A model generated the notes under the pieces. The model was given only the letters and a program-made list of their open reading frames with translations, was not told where the DNA came from and made no database searches. This document shows positions 23,825 through 35,887 of a stretch of DNA of 64,000 nt, piece by piece (the first letter of the stretch is position 1; every line of letters begins with the position of its first letter). Position numbers and translations under genes: made by a program. The DNA comes from Datisca glomerata (taxonomy: Eukaryota > Streptophyta > Magnoliopsida > Cucurbitales > Datiscaceae): contig QANY01008042.1 of NCBI GenBank assembly GCA_003255025.1, positions 310,001-374,000 of the forward strand. Reading direction: 5' to 3'.

Positions 23825-25549
23825 CTAAGGAGGTAAACTTGTATGAGTATATGAACTAGTAACTGAAGTACCTGCAGGAAGAGTTAGAGGAAAAGAAGGA
23901 ATGGACCAAGATGGTAGACTAGAAACAGAAGTAATAGGATCATTAACAACATACTTATGTATAAAACCATGTTGGAAATGAAACAATCGCTCGTCAAATA
24001 CAACATTAATAGTAGTAAACAATTTTCCAAAGGCATGAAGACAGATACAGCCTTTGTGAGTAGAGGAATACCCAAGAAAAACATAGAGTGAGGACTTAAA
24101 GTCTAATTTTTGAGTGTTATAGGGTCTTAAATGAGGGAAGCAGGCACAACCAAACACTTTTAAGAAAGAATAGTCAGGTTTAAGGTTGAACAATGTTTGA
24201 TAAGGTGAGAAATGATGAAGAGTGGCAGTGGCAGCCTATTAATGAGGTAAGTGGTTGTACTGAAGGCATACCACCAATATTGGAGAGGCGTGGAAGCCTG
24301 AGCTAGTAGAGCCAGCCCTAACTTAACAATGTGCCTATGTTTTCTCTCAGCTTTATCATGTTGGTGGTGAGTGTGAGGGCAAGGGTGCCTAAAGGCAATG
24401 CCTTGATTTTTGAGATATTGTGCAAAAGGCCTATACTCACCCTCAGTCTGTTTGGATAGATTTGATATGCACACCTAGCTGCTTTTTGACAGAAGCTTTG
24501 AAGTGAAGAAAAGTCTTAAATGCTTCATACTTGAGCTTAAGTGGGTAAATCCAGGTAGATCTCGAAAAGTCATCCAGAAAGTATATATAATACCTAAAAA
24601 CGTTGGATGTCATAGGAGAAGGGCCCCATAGATATAAGTGGATTAATTCTAAGGGTTATGTTATAACAGCTTTAGATGGATAATGTGTTAACCTGTGAAT
24701 TTTTCCAAGTTGGCATGCATGAAAAACTAAGTCAGGAGTATAATGAGAAGGTAAATTAAGTTGGTTTAGAACTTGATGAGTGACCTTTGCAGAAGGATGT
24801 GCCAGTTTGAGATGTCAAAGTCTATAATTTTTAGAGTTAACAGTAGAAACATAAGCAGAAAAATATGGATTAAGAACAGAACTTTTATTATTAGAAGGCA
24901 ACGAGTGTGATACACTATCAGCAGCCAAAGTTGGTTTATATAAACTAAAAGAGGTACACACATCATTGCTTTTGGAATTTAAAAGACTAAAACTAGAAAC
25001 ATTAGATTTTGGTTGCACAGAATCATTAAACAGATAAAGTGAGTAGGTCATAGTAGTTGAATGCTTCAGTTCTGGTGTAAGCAACTCATACAAGCCATCC
25101 TTAAGTCTCCCTTAGAGGAGGATAGTCCCTGAGGCTAGATCATTTACATAACAGAAATTGGAGTGAAATTCGACACAAACTAGATTATCAGAGGTAAGTT
25201 TTGAGACACTTATCAGGTTTTTAGCAATTATAGGTACTCTAAGCATGTTATTCAAATTTAGAGAGTACAAGGATGAATGGAGAGACCTATTATTAACAAG
25301 AATGGCCTGAAGTTGCTTACCATTGCCTGCTGTGAGCTTGTCACTACCTTGATAATGACTAGCAAAACCAAGATTATGCACGTCAGCTATCACATGATGA
25401 GTTGCTACACTGTTTGCATACCAAGTACTGTCTGAGCCATATTCAGAGCCTGCTGCATAAGCTATTGGGATAGGGTGGTGTGGGTTGATGATCTGGAGTC
25501 TGGCCAAAGGTGAGGTGAGCTTGACGAGTTGCTTGGTAAGACTTGTCAA
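23825..25549 (-). pseudogene. copia E protease and integrase
   Basis: 25549-25112 is the protease and GAG-pre-integrase region. The catalytic motif normally reading DSGAT is here NSVAT, so the aspartate is lost. 24474-24160 is the integrase core tail with QTEGEYRPF (the usual D..G is altered) and AERKHRHIVK, which holds the catalytic Glu. 24193-23825 is the post-core region VFGCACFPHLRPYNTQKL and the FLGYSSTHKG block. Frames do not connect. Without protease Asp and integrase Asp the element cannot act alone. Confidence 0.8.
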
Positions 25550-26398
25550 ATTTGTACATGCAAGATGCAGTTGTGTGAACAGCTTTGCTGCGTACTTGGC
25601 AAGTTATTCTAGCACCTTGCCTACCACCTCGACCATCTCTTTTGCCACCCCTGACATTTGATTGTCATCTTCCTGCATTTCTGTTGTTTTGATTGTTAAA
25701 GCCATAACTCCACTATTGTTATTGATTGTTGCCAAACTTCTTGTTAAAGCCACTATTACTTACTGTATTATGGACTAAATTTGCACAAGCTTTTAGAGTT
25801 GCTTCTTTATCTGAGATTTACTTTGCCATTCTGGATTCATGAATGAGTAGAAGAGTCCGCACTTCCTCAATCGTGAGGTCGTCAGTTCTTGAAGTTATAT
25901 TGATCTTCAATAGTTCTCATGGCATCAATGTAGTCTAGCACAATTCTATCATCCTTCTTTGTGATGTAGAAAAAGTTTTTTAGGCTCAACAATTTAGATC
26001 TAGATCTACTTGCATAAGTCTTTTTCAGTGCCAGCCACAATCCTCTTGATGTCTCATACTGTAATACTGAGCTAAGAACTCAGTCACTCATAGTTGACCT
26101 TAGTCAGCTAAGAAGAAGTTGTTCATTGCAGACCCATTGTATATAGTCAGGATTAAGAGACCCATCTTCAATGTTTTCCGTTGCTTTTATCTATGTATTC
26201 AGTATATACTCACTTAGACCATGTCTAATAATGACTGGTACAACCTAGGTTTTTCCACATGATATGATTATCTCTGTCAAATTCAATGGATAGAGTGGAT
26301 CGAGGAGTATTTGAGAAAGGGTTTAACTCACAAGCAATTTTTGCTTGTGAGTTAACGGGAGTGTTTCTATCTTGAGAGTTAGATTCAGAAAAAGTCAT
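25550..26398 (-). pseudogene. copia E gag
   Basis: ATG at 26398 opens a frame of about 64 codons that includes STLSIEFDRDNHIMWKN, the gag N-terminal motif around a conserved Trp. It is closed by a stop. Later gag pieces are in other frames and no intact zinc knuckle was found. The ATG lies only about 10 bp inside the end of LTR similarity. Confidence 0.6.
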
Positions 26399-26406
26399 TG
26401 ATGGCC

Positions 26407-26770
26407 GGAAAATAAGCTTCTATAAAGGAAAAATGTAATTGAGAATTTTTTCATTCAAACCTTATCATGACAGTACATGATATATATATATATATAAAAG
26501 CCTATCATTAGCTAATCATATGGATAAGAGAGAGAATTATAAGTCGGTTTCAAATACTGAGTTGGCACTCTAGTATTAGCTCATGAAAGATTTTCTATAT
26601 TCCTTCTATTTGCTCTAACAACCAAGGCGGCAAGGTGATGAGAGTGACTGAGCTATAAGCTGACATGGAGAGGAGATGAGTGACTAGGTAGCTTCTCGAC
26701 TGAGGAGAAGACCAAGGCAGAGATGAGAAGAAGAGCACAGAAGCTAAACTTCTAGGTTACTGCCTTAACA
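26407..26770 (-). repeat. 5' LTR of copia E
   Basis: It pairs with 21687-22069. The outer boundary TGTTAAGGCAGT (minus) is at 26770, followed by GTGTC in the flank. A TATATATATA run at about 26480 is shared in shorter form with the other copy. No matching 5-bp target duplication was found on the far side. Confidence 0.8.
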
Positions 26771-27869
26771 GTGTCGCATGTCATTATTGTGTAGACTTAA
26801 TAATCAATCTTCTATATTGCCCCTATGGGGGGACATCCGATAAAAAAAATAATCAATCTATATTGTGAGAACAAAAATTGTATAGGAATTTTATGAAGAA
26901 CTGAATATCATAATGCGCATTAAGAGTGAAAGAGACCCCTAAAACTTTAGTGGCTTATATAGCATAGTGGTATACATATAACTCCAAATGTCATTTTTGA
27001 GAGAGGAAGATGTTGGAATTGCAGAGACAAAAAAGGGAATAAAACAAGAAGGGGATGGGCCACACAAGTCTTTAAGAAGGGACTCTTCCATATTGTGAAG
27101 ACCTTTAACGCAAAGAAAGAGAGACATTACTATCATGTTCTATTACATTGGAAATTGATATATGCTGTTGTTTCTTTTAGTGGTTCAAAATTCACCTCTT
27201 CTGTCCATGACTATGAGCACGCCAAGTTACTCCCATTAGAAAGATATATTGTCCTATTGCATCTTATTTTAAGAATTTTCTTATAATGATGAGAGATTTT
27301 AATGGTTTAGTAGATCTGACATGTTCATTTAGAGATGATATTCAAAAAATCTGACCTGCTAATTTAGATTTGTAATGTTTGGATTTATTGACTACAGGCA
27401 TGTAATTAATTTTCACTTTTAAATTTTTGTTCATCTAGACCGTTTATTTTGACATTTATGAAATATAATCATCTCATGTTTAACGGAACATGAGACCATC
27501 TTGATACGTGGTAGAGTTTTTTTCTGGGTAATTAACAATTTATGCTCAGTGGCAAACAAGTTCTAAATAATTTTTTACTTTTATTTAGAATATCTTGTTA
27601 ATTAAACTTTTCGTTTAAAACTTTTTGTTTAGTTCCTGCACTATTACCCAATCTTTTGTTTTGTATTATTGTCTTTGTTTGCCCTTGAATGGTTGAATTG
27701 TCCAACTGGTTCACACTTGACTCACGACAATATATTGTCATTTGTGTAAAGTCAATATATCTTATATTTTCCCAGTTGAGAACCTGTTTAATATATTTTT
27801 TCTTTAGGTGAATGTTAGATTTAGACATATCTCCCGTGTTATAGGTAAAATTAAAAATAAAAATAAAAT

Positions 27870-28035
27870 AACGTATCCAACAACGTATTTATTGAACCTC
27901 TTATTTTTTCAACATCTAACGTATTTTTGAATCTTTATCTATTGAATCATCAACACATTTGTTGAATATATAATACACTTATTAAAATCTGAATACATTT
28001 ATTGAACATCTCTAATACATTTTGTTGAACACCAC
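27870..28035. repeat. degenerate short tandem repeat
   Basis: Variants of AATACATTTATTGAACATCT (about 20-30 bp spacing) recur about six times with substitutions and length changes. It has no coding potential. Confidence 0.5.
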
Positions 28036-28203
28036 ACTATCATTATCAAAGAACACCCCAAAGAATTTTCCATGAACCAGAATAAAAACTTATACATCTG
28101 ATCCGAGTTTTACTTGTTGTGATGGACTTACTAACTAAGCCAAGTTTCAGTTAATTAATAACTCTACAAATCAAAGGCGTGGAGGCGTGAAGGATTTGAA
28201 TTA

Positions 28204-28415
28204 TCTGCAGTTGGGTCTTAACTATACAAACACTAAAATTTGATAAATCTGGATCGTCCAATCTTATATGAAACGTTCAGATCAAATGAACTTTTGTTTG
28301 AAAGAAAAGTAAAATATAAAATATATTTTTTATCTTTTAACCTTTAATTTCAACCGTTCAGATTTTTTTAACGCCTAGATCCAACTTTCCCTCTAAATTA
28401 GTTTCCAACTGCAGA
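28204..28415. mobile_element. candidate small MITE
   Basis: Ends TCTGCAGTTGG and CCAACTGCAGA form perfect 11-bp inverted termini 212 bp apart. The interior is AT-rich and non-coding. No clear target duplication is seen, so the call is tentative. Confidence 0.35.
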
Positions 28416-29691
28416 GGTCTCCATCCGAGCAAGAGATACCCATTAGTAGAGTAGTAGTTTCAACTTTCAAGACTCAAAAGGCTACACATATTAAAAAACA
28501 AACAAACAACAGGCCTCAAACATCAATAGAGCCTAAACCATGCATGCAAAACCCTCTATCCCTAGTCATAAACCCTAGAGGTAGATAGGGGCACGGCAAA
28601 CCCAAAAAAACCTCCTAGACCCTAGATCTACTAGTGTATACTCCTCTGAACTCTACAATCTGATATATTTTACGTAGATAATGTAGAAGCGTAGGGGGAG
28701 GTAGTGATGGAGAAATGTCTCTGCATGAGTATCTTGTCTTGTTTATATTCTTGTCTCTTTCTGTGTTTTTTTTCTTGCATGATTTGTGATTGTCTACCAT
28801 TTTTTTACTCGTTAGATTTTTTGGATACTCCCATCTGCCCCCGAATCTATCTCTATATTTTCTTTCTGCACCTCTCCCTCAGACGTCCGTATATATTCCT
28901 CCAGCTCTGCTCAGCTGATCGCAGTCGTAAAAAGGGCGTGTACGCGTAAGTTATCAATACACAGTTGGTGGACACGTTAAAATACCTTTTGATAAGCGTG
29001 TACATGGACGCTCCAGTAACAAGCGTGGGGTAAGACGGAGAGAGGTACACAATAAAGATCCAAAAGGGCACACAATTTAAGGCACCTTTCATTCATCAGG
29101 TTAGACGGACAAGAGTGCTGCTTTGATTCTCTCTCTCTGTGTTACAGAGTCAAAAGTCGGAGCCCCACTTCTTTTCTTTGACATTTACACTGGCAGTACA
29201 CAGTAATACTTTGTACATGGTAGTAGATGAGCATGGCACTTCAACAGAGACACCACTGGGGTTGCTGGTCAATTGTCATGTTCTATGCTAGGGTAAATAT
29301 ATGAATCTATCATTAAATCAACACTCCATCTTTAAAGTGTTGCAGTAGATTAAAAAAACTAAAATAAAAGTATAATCCTATTGTTTAATATGAAAAAAAA
29401 ATAAGATGTCACCATAGGGATTACACTTTTTCAATTGTAAAATGCACTTTCACACTTTCACATTTCAAAACGAGTAGAAAGAAAAGTAGTTTGACATATA
29501 TAATTAAACTAATCCTTCAACTTTAATTCCTACTTCCATTTCTTTACTACAATATTTGAAAACAGCCAAAATCAAACTTTAACCATCACTTTTGATACTA
29601 CCGAACCCACAAATGCTATATTTCTTCTACCACCTACCTTTATATAACCACTAATTTTCTACCTCTGTTTCTCTCTAAAATCTACCTTGTA

Positions 29692-32600
29692 CTACTCATT
29701 CCACAATGCAAAAACAGGAGGATGATGAACCAAAGCCACAGAGCCAAGCCGAGTTTGATCGCTCCCATTATTGCCATCTTCATATTTCTCACCACCTTGC
29801 TGTTGCATACTGGAATATGCATGAGAATAGTGATCACCTCCACCAACTGTCGATCCAAGCTCACTATTTTGACCAAAATTGCATTTGGGGCTTTGTGGGT
29901 TTGATGAATTTCTACTACTTAAATTCCCATGCTGTTGTTGACTACTACGATCACCACCGTTGGTGCTCCACACCATGTCGGTCAGCTCATCGGTCAGTTC
30001 CCCGCGGCTTGTAATGGCTAAGAGGGGATGTGAGGATGTGGATGATGATGCACATGAATTGTCGTCCTCAAGGGTGGATGGATTGGTACCATCTTTTGGG
30101 GAACGTTTGGCTAGGTCACTAGCAATTAGGGTTGAGCTTGAGCAAATTCTCTTCACATCATATCTACTTATATCAAAGTTTGTTACTGCACTCGTCCCCC
30201 TGAACTTAATCGCCGCTATGTCGTACGCCTCGGCAGCTTCCTCTTGTGTGCCTACAATTGAGATACATATCAAATACAATATAAAATAAAAAGCAGTCCC
30301 TTTGTCACGGACGAGGGATAACTAAATCCAATGAAAAATTGGAAATGGGTGCAAACAAATAAATCTCATCTTCGTACTAATTCAAAAATAGCTTAAATTA
30401 GTTAAGTGTAGCATATCTCTTTTATACATTTTGTTTTGTTATAAAAAGGCTTAAAAAGTCATTGTTTTATGTTATATATGTTACTTATTGATGGAACAAT
30501 CACTATCATGTGGTTATCTTTAACAACCCAAACTTTAACTTTGTCCTATGTATATGTTAACCCTAATTAACAAAGACAATTTATGAAAATTCTCATAATA
30601 ATTAATTAACCCAAAAGGAAGGTGGCGTTTGACTACACAAAAGTTTGATGGATGTCAGAATCCAAATGGGTAATGCTAAAACATTGTGATTCACTCTAAT
30701 GGAAAAACAGCTATAGTATCTAATAGTACATGCATAGGGCAATAGCTATCTGCTTTACTCATTATGTAATAAATGTAACCCATAGACAAAAGTAAAGAGG
30801 TAAAACTTACTAAATGTCCCGAGGTACAAGTCCTTGTTGCCCGCAACCCTTCCAATTCTAGCTTGCCATCTTCCATGTTGATGGTGTCTGTCCAAGTTGA
30901 AGAAAACAAACATGTATGCAAGATTGAGAGGAGAAATTGGGCAGATATTTTAATGGATAGTCTTCAAAATAATGTACAAAAATATTTATTATGTTAAATT
31001 GCATGCATTATCATGTATGGCTCATTTAAGATTATTGTTTCCTATTATTGCCTATGATAATTGTAAAAGCAGAAAAAAGCTGCAGATTGCATTAAACAAC
31101 CGTGAAATTCTATTATTAAAGTCTCTTTCTGCCATACCTTGTCACTCCTCTGTACACTGAAGCTCCCCTCGAAAACCCACTACTTTTCCTGTATGGATAT
31201 TATCGAAAACTCAAAAGTTTGTAATTGATTAAAAGATCATATAGGAAAATGGCTTAGGAAAATGGCTTATGTGTATATATATAAACTTAAAGTCTCTTAT
31301 TAATTAATTCCTTGGATAAAAATTATATAATGTACCTTCTTAAGTTGGCAACAAATTCTTGACGGGTCATGTTTTTCATCTCTTCTAACTCTTTCTCGTA
31401 AGTGCTTAGCTGGGAACAACAGAAAATTGTTAGCTGATCAGATTAATGACAACTCTATGGCACTTATATTTCATTCAGTGATTACACTTTTGGATCACCG
31501 TTTTTTGAGATCTATGTAAGTGATCTAAAAGGGGGATTACCCAGGTACTGATGCCAGACCCGGACCCAGGCATGGCCCTTGGATAAATGACATGCATGTA
31601 TATCAAAAGTATATCACAAAATTTTTAAGATGGGAAAATAAAATAAATTAAATTTACTATACTCGAATTCTCAGTTTCTCAATAATACATATATTCTGGG
31701 TGAGATAATATTATATATTGTGTTTTGAATTTTGAATTTTTATATACAATCACATGGAGGATTATTGACGAAATAAAAACAAAAATTTGTGTTTGAAATT
31801 TGGAAATTTTAGGCTTCATAGCAAAGAGAAAAATTTGGACAAAGCTTACAGGAAAGTTGATGTGAGTAGTTGGACCCCAATACTTTAGTGCAGCTAAATC
31901 ATAAGCCCTAGCTGCCTTTTCTTCCTTATCATAACCACCTGATGATCATTCATTCACAAAATAATTAACGATTTCACCTTAAATTTTATCTTCTTTTTCC
32001 ACTAGTATGAACACGGTCTTGTGACAATCAGTATAAAAAGTATTACAATCATTATAAGAAATATTGAATAAGCTAGCTGGGGAGGGAGGTAGTTAGGTCC
32101 ACAATTGTATTTAAAACAGAATCATACAAATGACGTATAGAAGTTTCACCTACCAAGATAAACTGCAACGTTTAAAGCGCGGCCGTATGAAAAAGAGGAC
32201 CACCATTTCACCAAAAACAAACCATTAGTACATTATATTATCAAAAAACGGTCAAAATCATTAGATTCATAGATTAAAAAAATAAGATCAAACCGATAAG
32301 TTATCAAATTAAATTAAGTTTAGACCGACAAAATATGAAAAACTTACATAACGAACTTAAACCCAATTCGTGAGATTTATTTCCTCACCTTGCCTTCCTT
32401 TTCTTGTTTGCCCTTCTTTTCTACAGCTATTATCCCACAAATGAGCTTCATATCTTCCTGTCCATCTATGCCTGCACCATATTATAAGTTGGAACACTAG
32501 TCACAGTCTAACAATGTGGTTAATAAAATTTGTAACTTTTAAAACAAATTAACAAAATTAAAAAGAACCAAGATTTTTATACAAGAAAACAAAAGAAAAA

Positions 32601-33572
32601 AAATAAACATAGTACCTGGTAACACCGCGATACTGTGAGGTTCTCTGTCCAAAAGTATCAATAGATTTCCTCGGAACAGGTTCTCTTGCCAAAGGCTTAA
32701 CCACCGGCCTTTTCCGGCTTTCACCAACACCACCAACTTGCACTTGCAGCGACACCGTTGCACTACTCATGTCATTGTGAGAGCTGCTAATTGGGCTCAT
32801 ACCAAGAGACAGTGATTGAAAATTACACTCATTACCCTCATCCAAACCTTTCCCATTACCAAACGGTGTTTGGCTCAACCAAGACTTGTACACTGCATCA
32901 TTAGCAGCAATTAGAGCATGTGGGTCTTGATGGTAATGATAATTATTAGCCAAAATCAACGGATGAGATGCTGCGTTTGTGAGATCATTATCTCCTGTGG
33001 TTTCATCAATATTCTGATCACCGCCATGTGATGGGTTGAAATTAGGAATAACATTAACATTGATGAAGTTATTCTGAGTTGGGTTTAAACTGTGATCTTG
33101 ATGTTGGTCTGTTTGGTTACAATAGATTTTGGTCTGATGATCATCAGATGAGGGTACTGTGTTTGAGTAGCAACTTCCTAAGAAATCTTCAAGCTTTGGG
33201 CTAATTTCTTCTTCATTTGTTGCATTCATCCCATTCTCTTCATCATATCTCCAATCTATAAATCCAACGGAAAAAAAATAATCTTGTACAAAAAAAATTA
33301 ATTTTTTAAATATGAAAAGGTAACGTAAGAAGATCAATTAAATAAAAAAACATGCAATTAAATGAATTAATACCTTGAGAAGTGGAATTGGAGGAGGGTA
33401 AAAAAGGATGAGAAGAAACACAAAGAGAGCCATCGGAGCGTAAAGGCATGACCGACAAATTATGAGGAGGGAAATCAGTTGGAGGTCCTCCATGTTGATG
33501 CTCTTGTTGTTGTTCTTCTTGAGGATGGATCCTCAAGTGTGGAGTAAGAGAAAAACCCAACCAATTACTCAT
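29692..33572 (-). CDS. AIL1: AINTEGUMENTA-like AP2/ERF transcription factor, complete nine-exon gene
   Basis: Exons (minus, 5' to 3'): 33572-33374, 33255-32616, 32471-32389, 32162-32154, 31938-31850, 31409-31336, 31188-31138, 30887-30811, 30251-29692. Every intron is GT-AG and the joined frame is open for 593 codons plus TAG. An in-frame TAA five codons upstream supports the start. AP2 repeat R1 spans about residues 275-340 (YRGVTRHRW ... [10 protein letters not shown]) with the ten-residue [14 protein letters not shown] insertion of the ANT group. The linker is 341-376. R2 spans about 377-440 ([18 protein letters not shown] ... NFDISRYDV). N-terminal ANT-group motifs are [17 protein letters not shown] and PKLEDFLG, with [12 protein letters not shown] before R1. 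[14 protein letters not shown] and [10 protein letters not shown] point to AIL1 rather than ANT. The family is nuclear and promotes cell proliferation and organ growth. The C-terminus is long and ends PPVFALWNE. It is the only intact protein gene here. Confidence 0.93.
32154..32162 (-). other. AIL1: 9-nt micro-exon (exon 4) of AIL1
   Basis: TTTATCTTG, preceded by ...GCAG and followed by GTAGG on the minus strand, supplies the residues VYLG across its two junctions, between RKGRQ and [10 protein letters not shown] of AP2 repeat R1. Without it the frame survives but three residues of the first DNA-binding domain are lost. The 9-nt exon at this place is a known hallmark of AP2/ANT genes. Confidence 0.93.
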
Positions 33573-33860
33573 TATAATAAGGTATTATTGCTATTATCCA
33601 CAAAACCCACCACTTTCTTTCTCTTCTTTCTCTCTCTAACTAAAATTTGTGATTCTCTGTGTCTAGAAACTTGTGGGGATTTTTTGGGAGCTCAAACTTC
33701 AAAGCTGGTAATGGTGGAGTGGAGGGGGTAACTCCACATGCTCACTCTGTCTCTCTAATTTACTCGACGCAAAATGATGGCTCAAAGATTAAAAGGTTAG
33801 AAAGAAAATAAAATGGGATTGTGGAAAAATACAATGGTTCTTCCTCGTCTTTATATTCTC
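33573..33860 (-). promoter_or_regulatory. AIL1: AIL1 core promoter and 5' leader
   Basis: On the minus strand ATATAAAG at 33856-33849 is a good TATA box about 280 nt upstream of the ATG, which would place transcription start near 33820. The leader between has a GA-rich tract (about 33612-33640 on the plus strand as CT repeats), common in plant 5' UTRs. No other binding site is claimed. Confidence 0.5.
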
Positions 33861-34369
33861 AGCTCTGTATTTGTTTTCTTATGTAATGAGAAAGTATTGG
33901 GCTTTGTGCCCTACTTTCCTCAGAATTTTTGCAGAGCTGCTGGCCATGCCATATATAAATTATCAGAAAATATGTTAAATAATGAAGTAGTTCAAAAAAA
34001 TTCTGGTAGCTCCCTCAAATGAAAACAAAACTAATATTATGCTACATCCAGGACTTAATATTATGGTCATATAATTCGACGTTGGCGATTCACTTGGATT
34101 TTAAATGAAGATGATGAATATTTTTTAGAAGGCCATGATGTTCTAGGGGGTACTTCCCTAGAGTGTAAGCTGGTATTGCATGGAACACATAATTTTCGTT
34201 CGAGAATTGAAAAAGGAAAATTTAAGAGAGTTGTTCTCTAAGGAGGCTAAAGAGAAATATGTGTCAATCTAATCTAATTAGTAGTTGAACGATTGAGGTG
34301 ATTGTTTTCAACCATATTCCAAAGTTGGTAAAAGAATTCATTAACTTAAGATATTAAAGTGTGCTCAAA
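33861..34369. other. upstream region of AIL1, no gene
   Basis: There is no coding family in this stretch. 34040-34369 may already be decayed sequence of the LINE that becomes readable after 34370. The AIL1 upstream region free of recognisable transposons is therefore only about 0.5 kb. Confidence 0.4.
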
Positions 34370-35887
34370 AGCAAATATTTATGGCTTGGGGTTGGAGGAG
34401 CATATTGTGGGGATATGCTTGATGAAGGAGTCTTGTGGAAAATTGGCGACGGAAAATCAATACATATTGGGTAAGACTCTTGGATCCTGAGGAAAAAGGG
34501 AATTTGAAGGTAAAATCTGACCAAAATGGCGATGGGGTGTTTGTATTAGATTTATTGTTCCCTAATGTCAGGAGGTGGAAAGCAAGGATAATTTTTACCA
34601 ATTTTTTTCAGAGAGGAAGCTGCAATGATCATTAACATACCTTTATCCCCAACTCCTTCTCCAGATAGTTTCTGGTGGGCTTACCATACTAGGGGTTCTT
34701 CACTGTAAGCTTAGGTTATTAATTAGCTATTGCTTTGGCTGGCATTGGTAGCCTTGACTCAGGGGTTCTTTACACCACGCAAAGCAAAGGATTAATCACA
34801 GTGTTTGGGTTTTGGTTTGAAAACTTGATGTGGCCCCAAAAATTAAATTTTTCATCTGGAAGTGCCTCAAGGGTTGCCTTCCAACAAAGGATGCTCTCTT
34901 GAAAAGAAAATGCAGAATCGACAACCCGAACTGTCTGCTGTGTGATGGGGAGATATAATCAATTTTCCATCCTTTTATTCATTGTCTTTTCGCTAAAGCT
35001 TTTTGGTTCGCTTCCGACCTTCATCTCAAATCAGACTTTATTAGAGGTAGCTCTTTCTATCTGATTTGGATCTTTCTTATGAGAAAACCAAGCCAACTTT
35101 GTGATAAAATTCAATACTCGCGAGCGTTGGCTTATGGGTTACGGGAGATTTGGAGAGCCTGCAATGATCGAGTCTTTAAGAATACCCCCTCTCTGGAGCG
35201 CGCTATCAAAAGATAGAATTCTTCTTTAAATGGATTTATTTCAACAAAGCAGGTGAGAGAGGGCTGCCCTCATATCCTTAAGCCCATCACTTGCAAGTTA
35301 AGAGTGGGGATAGGGCCGATTACAAGTTAAGAGTGGGGATTGCAGAAATTTTTCAAGTGGGTTCCCCCTCGAGCTAGATGTGTTAAAATCAATGCATTCT
35401 CTTGTTTTATTGTTAGCGTTCAGAGAACATTTGGGAGCTGGATTTGTAGAGGTGATGATGGTGAAGTTTTACGAGCAGGCTGGATATATTTGAATTTTCA
35501 ATCGTCCATGTTGGAGGCTTCTTGCTCTGCTATGGTTGAAGGTATCAAAGTGCATAAATTTTTGTTCCTGTTGGACTTGGAGATTGAAATCTCTTGCTAT
35601 GATGTCTGGTCTATTTGTAAAAACTCTGTCATAGATGATTGTATAACTGTCAATGAGGTTTTTAGAGAACTTTATGATTGTCTTTCAGTTTCTTTCTTGT
35701 TGCTTGATTTGTCTGTCAATTTGTGTGCTAAAGTCATTGCCGAAAAGGCATTTCGCCCTTTGTGATAGTTGCGAGTTTGGTTCTAGCCCCCCTTCCTGGC
35801 TGGAGGAGGCACTTAAGAATGGACTCTGTTGTTCGAAGTTGGTTTTTGCTTCTTTGAATGAATTTCCAATTTTGTTATAAAAAACCA
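34370..35887 (+). mobile_element. 5'-truncated L1-like LINE (ORF2 C-terminus)
   Basis: Frames in sequence order read GWRSILWG and WKIGDGKSIHIW-like (34390-34480), the region after the RT in plant L1 ORF2. A zinc-finger/zf-RVT region follows (about 34830-35000): KLNFSSGSAS in one frame, with FIWKCLKGCLPTKDALLKRK and NCLLCDGE across a frameshift. An RNase H-like domain follows at 35340-35765. It ends near 35887 with TTTTGTTATAAAAAA, typical of a LINE 3' end. EN and most of the RT are missing. Stops make it a dead copy. Confidence 0.7.
35340..35765 (+). pseudogene. RNase H-like (RVT_3) domain of the LINE
   Basis: The frame includes FKWVPPRARCVKINAF, then GSWICRGDDGEVLRAGW, MLEASCSAMVEGIKV and DLEIEISCYDV. 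These are the strand and helix blocks of the plant RNase H-like domain found at the end of L1-type ORF2 and in related host genes. The catalytic aspartate-type positions are partly changed: KINAF is normally K.N.DG and EIEISCYD is normally V.SD. It is therefore likely inactive. Confidence 0.7.

Larger units (their letters stand above)
21687..26770 (-). mobile_element. Ty1/copia element E, complete in outline but defective
   Basis: Two similar LTRs (about 21687-22069 and 26407-26770) bound a minus-strand gag-pol in copia order. The LTR starts TGTTAAGGCAGT on the minus strand at both 22069 and 26770. A GGGGGGA polypurine tract lies directly before the 3' LTR (22070-22077 on the plus strand: TCCCCCCT). 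No primer-binding site is visible between the 5' LTR end and the gag ATG at 26398, so that short region seems deleted or altered. pol is frameshifted. The LTRs differ at many positions plus small indels, so the insertion is not recent. Confidence 0.85.
26771..29690. other. intergenic region downstream of AIL1
   Basis: No supported gene. It holds a degenerate ATTTATTGAAC-type repeat (27870-28035) and a short element-like inverted repeat (28204-28415). Telo-box-like AAACCCTAG sequences lie near 28569, in a stretch that is pyrimidine-rich up to 28930. Small open frames at 28615-29092 overlap each other on both strands and show no family. Confidence 0.5.

Noticed and set aside
28615..29092. Possible small gene or microRNA precursor downstream of AIL1
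   Set aside because: Overlapping frames lie on both strands without a family, and I could not find a convincing 21-nt arm pair. Not reported as a gene.
29706..30289. Plus-strand open frames antisense to the last AIL1 exon
   Set aside because: They are mirror frames of a confirmed coding exon and show no family of their own. The splice-linked minus frame explains the openness.
33462..33731. Plus-strand open frame over AIL1 exon 1 and leader
   Set aside because: It is antisense to the start exon and the GA-rich leader, with a low-complexity Leu-rich translation. No evidence of a gene.
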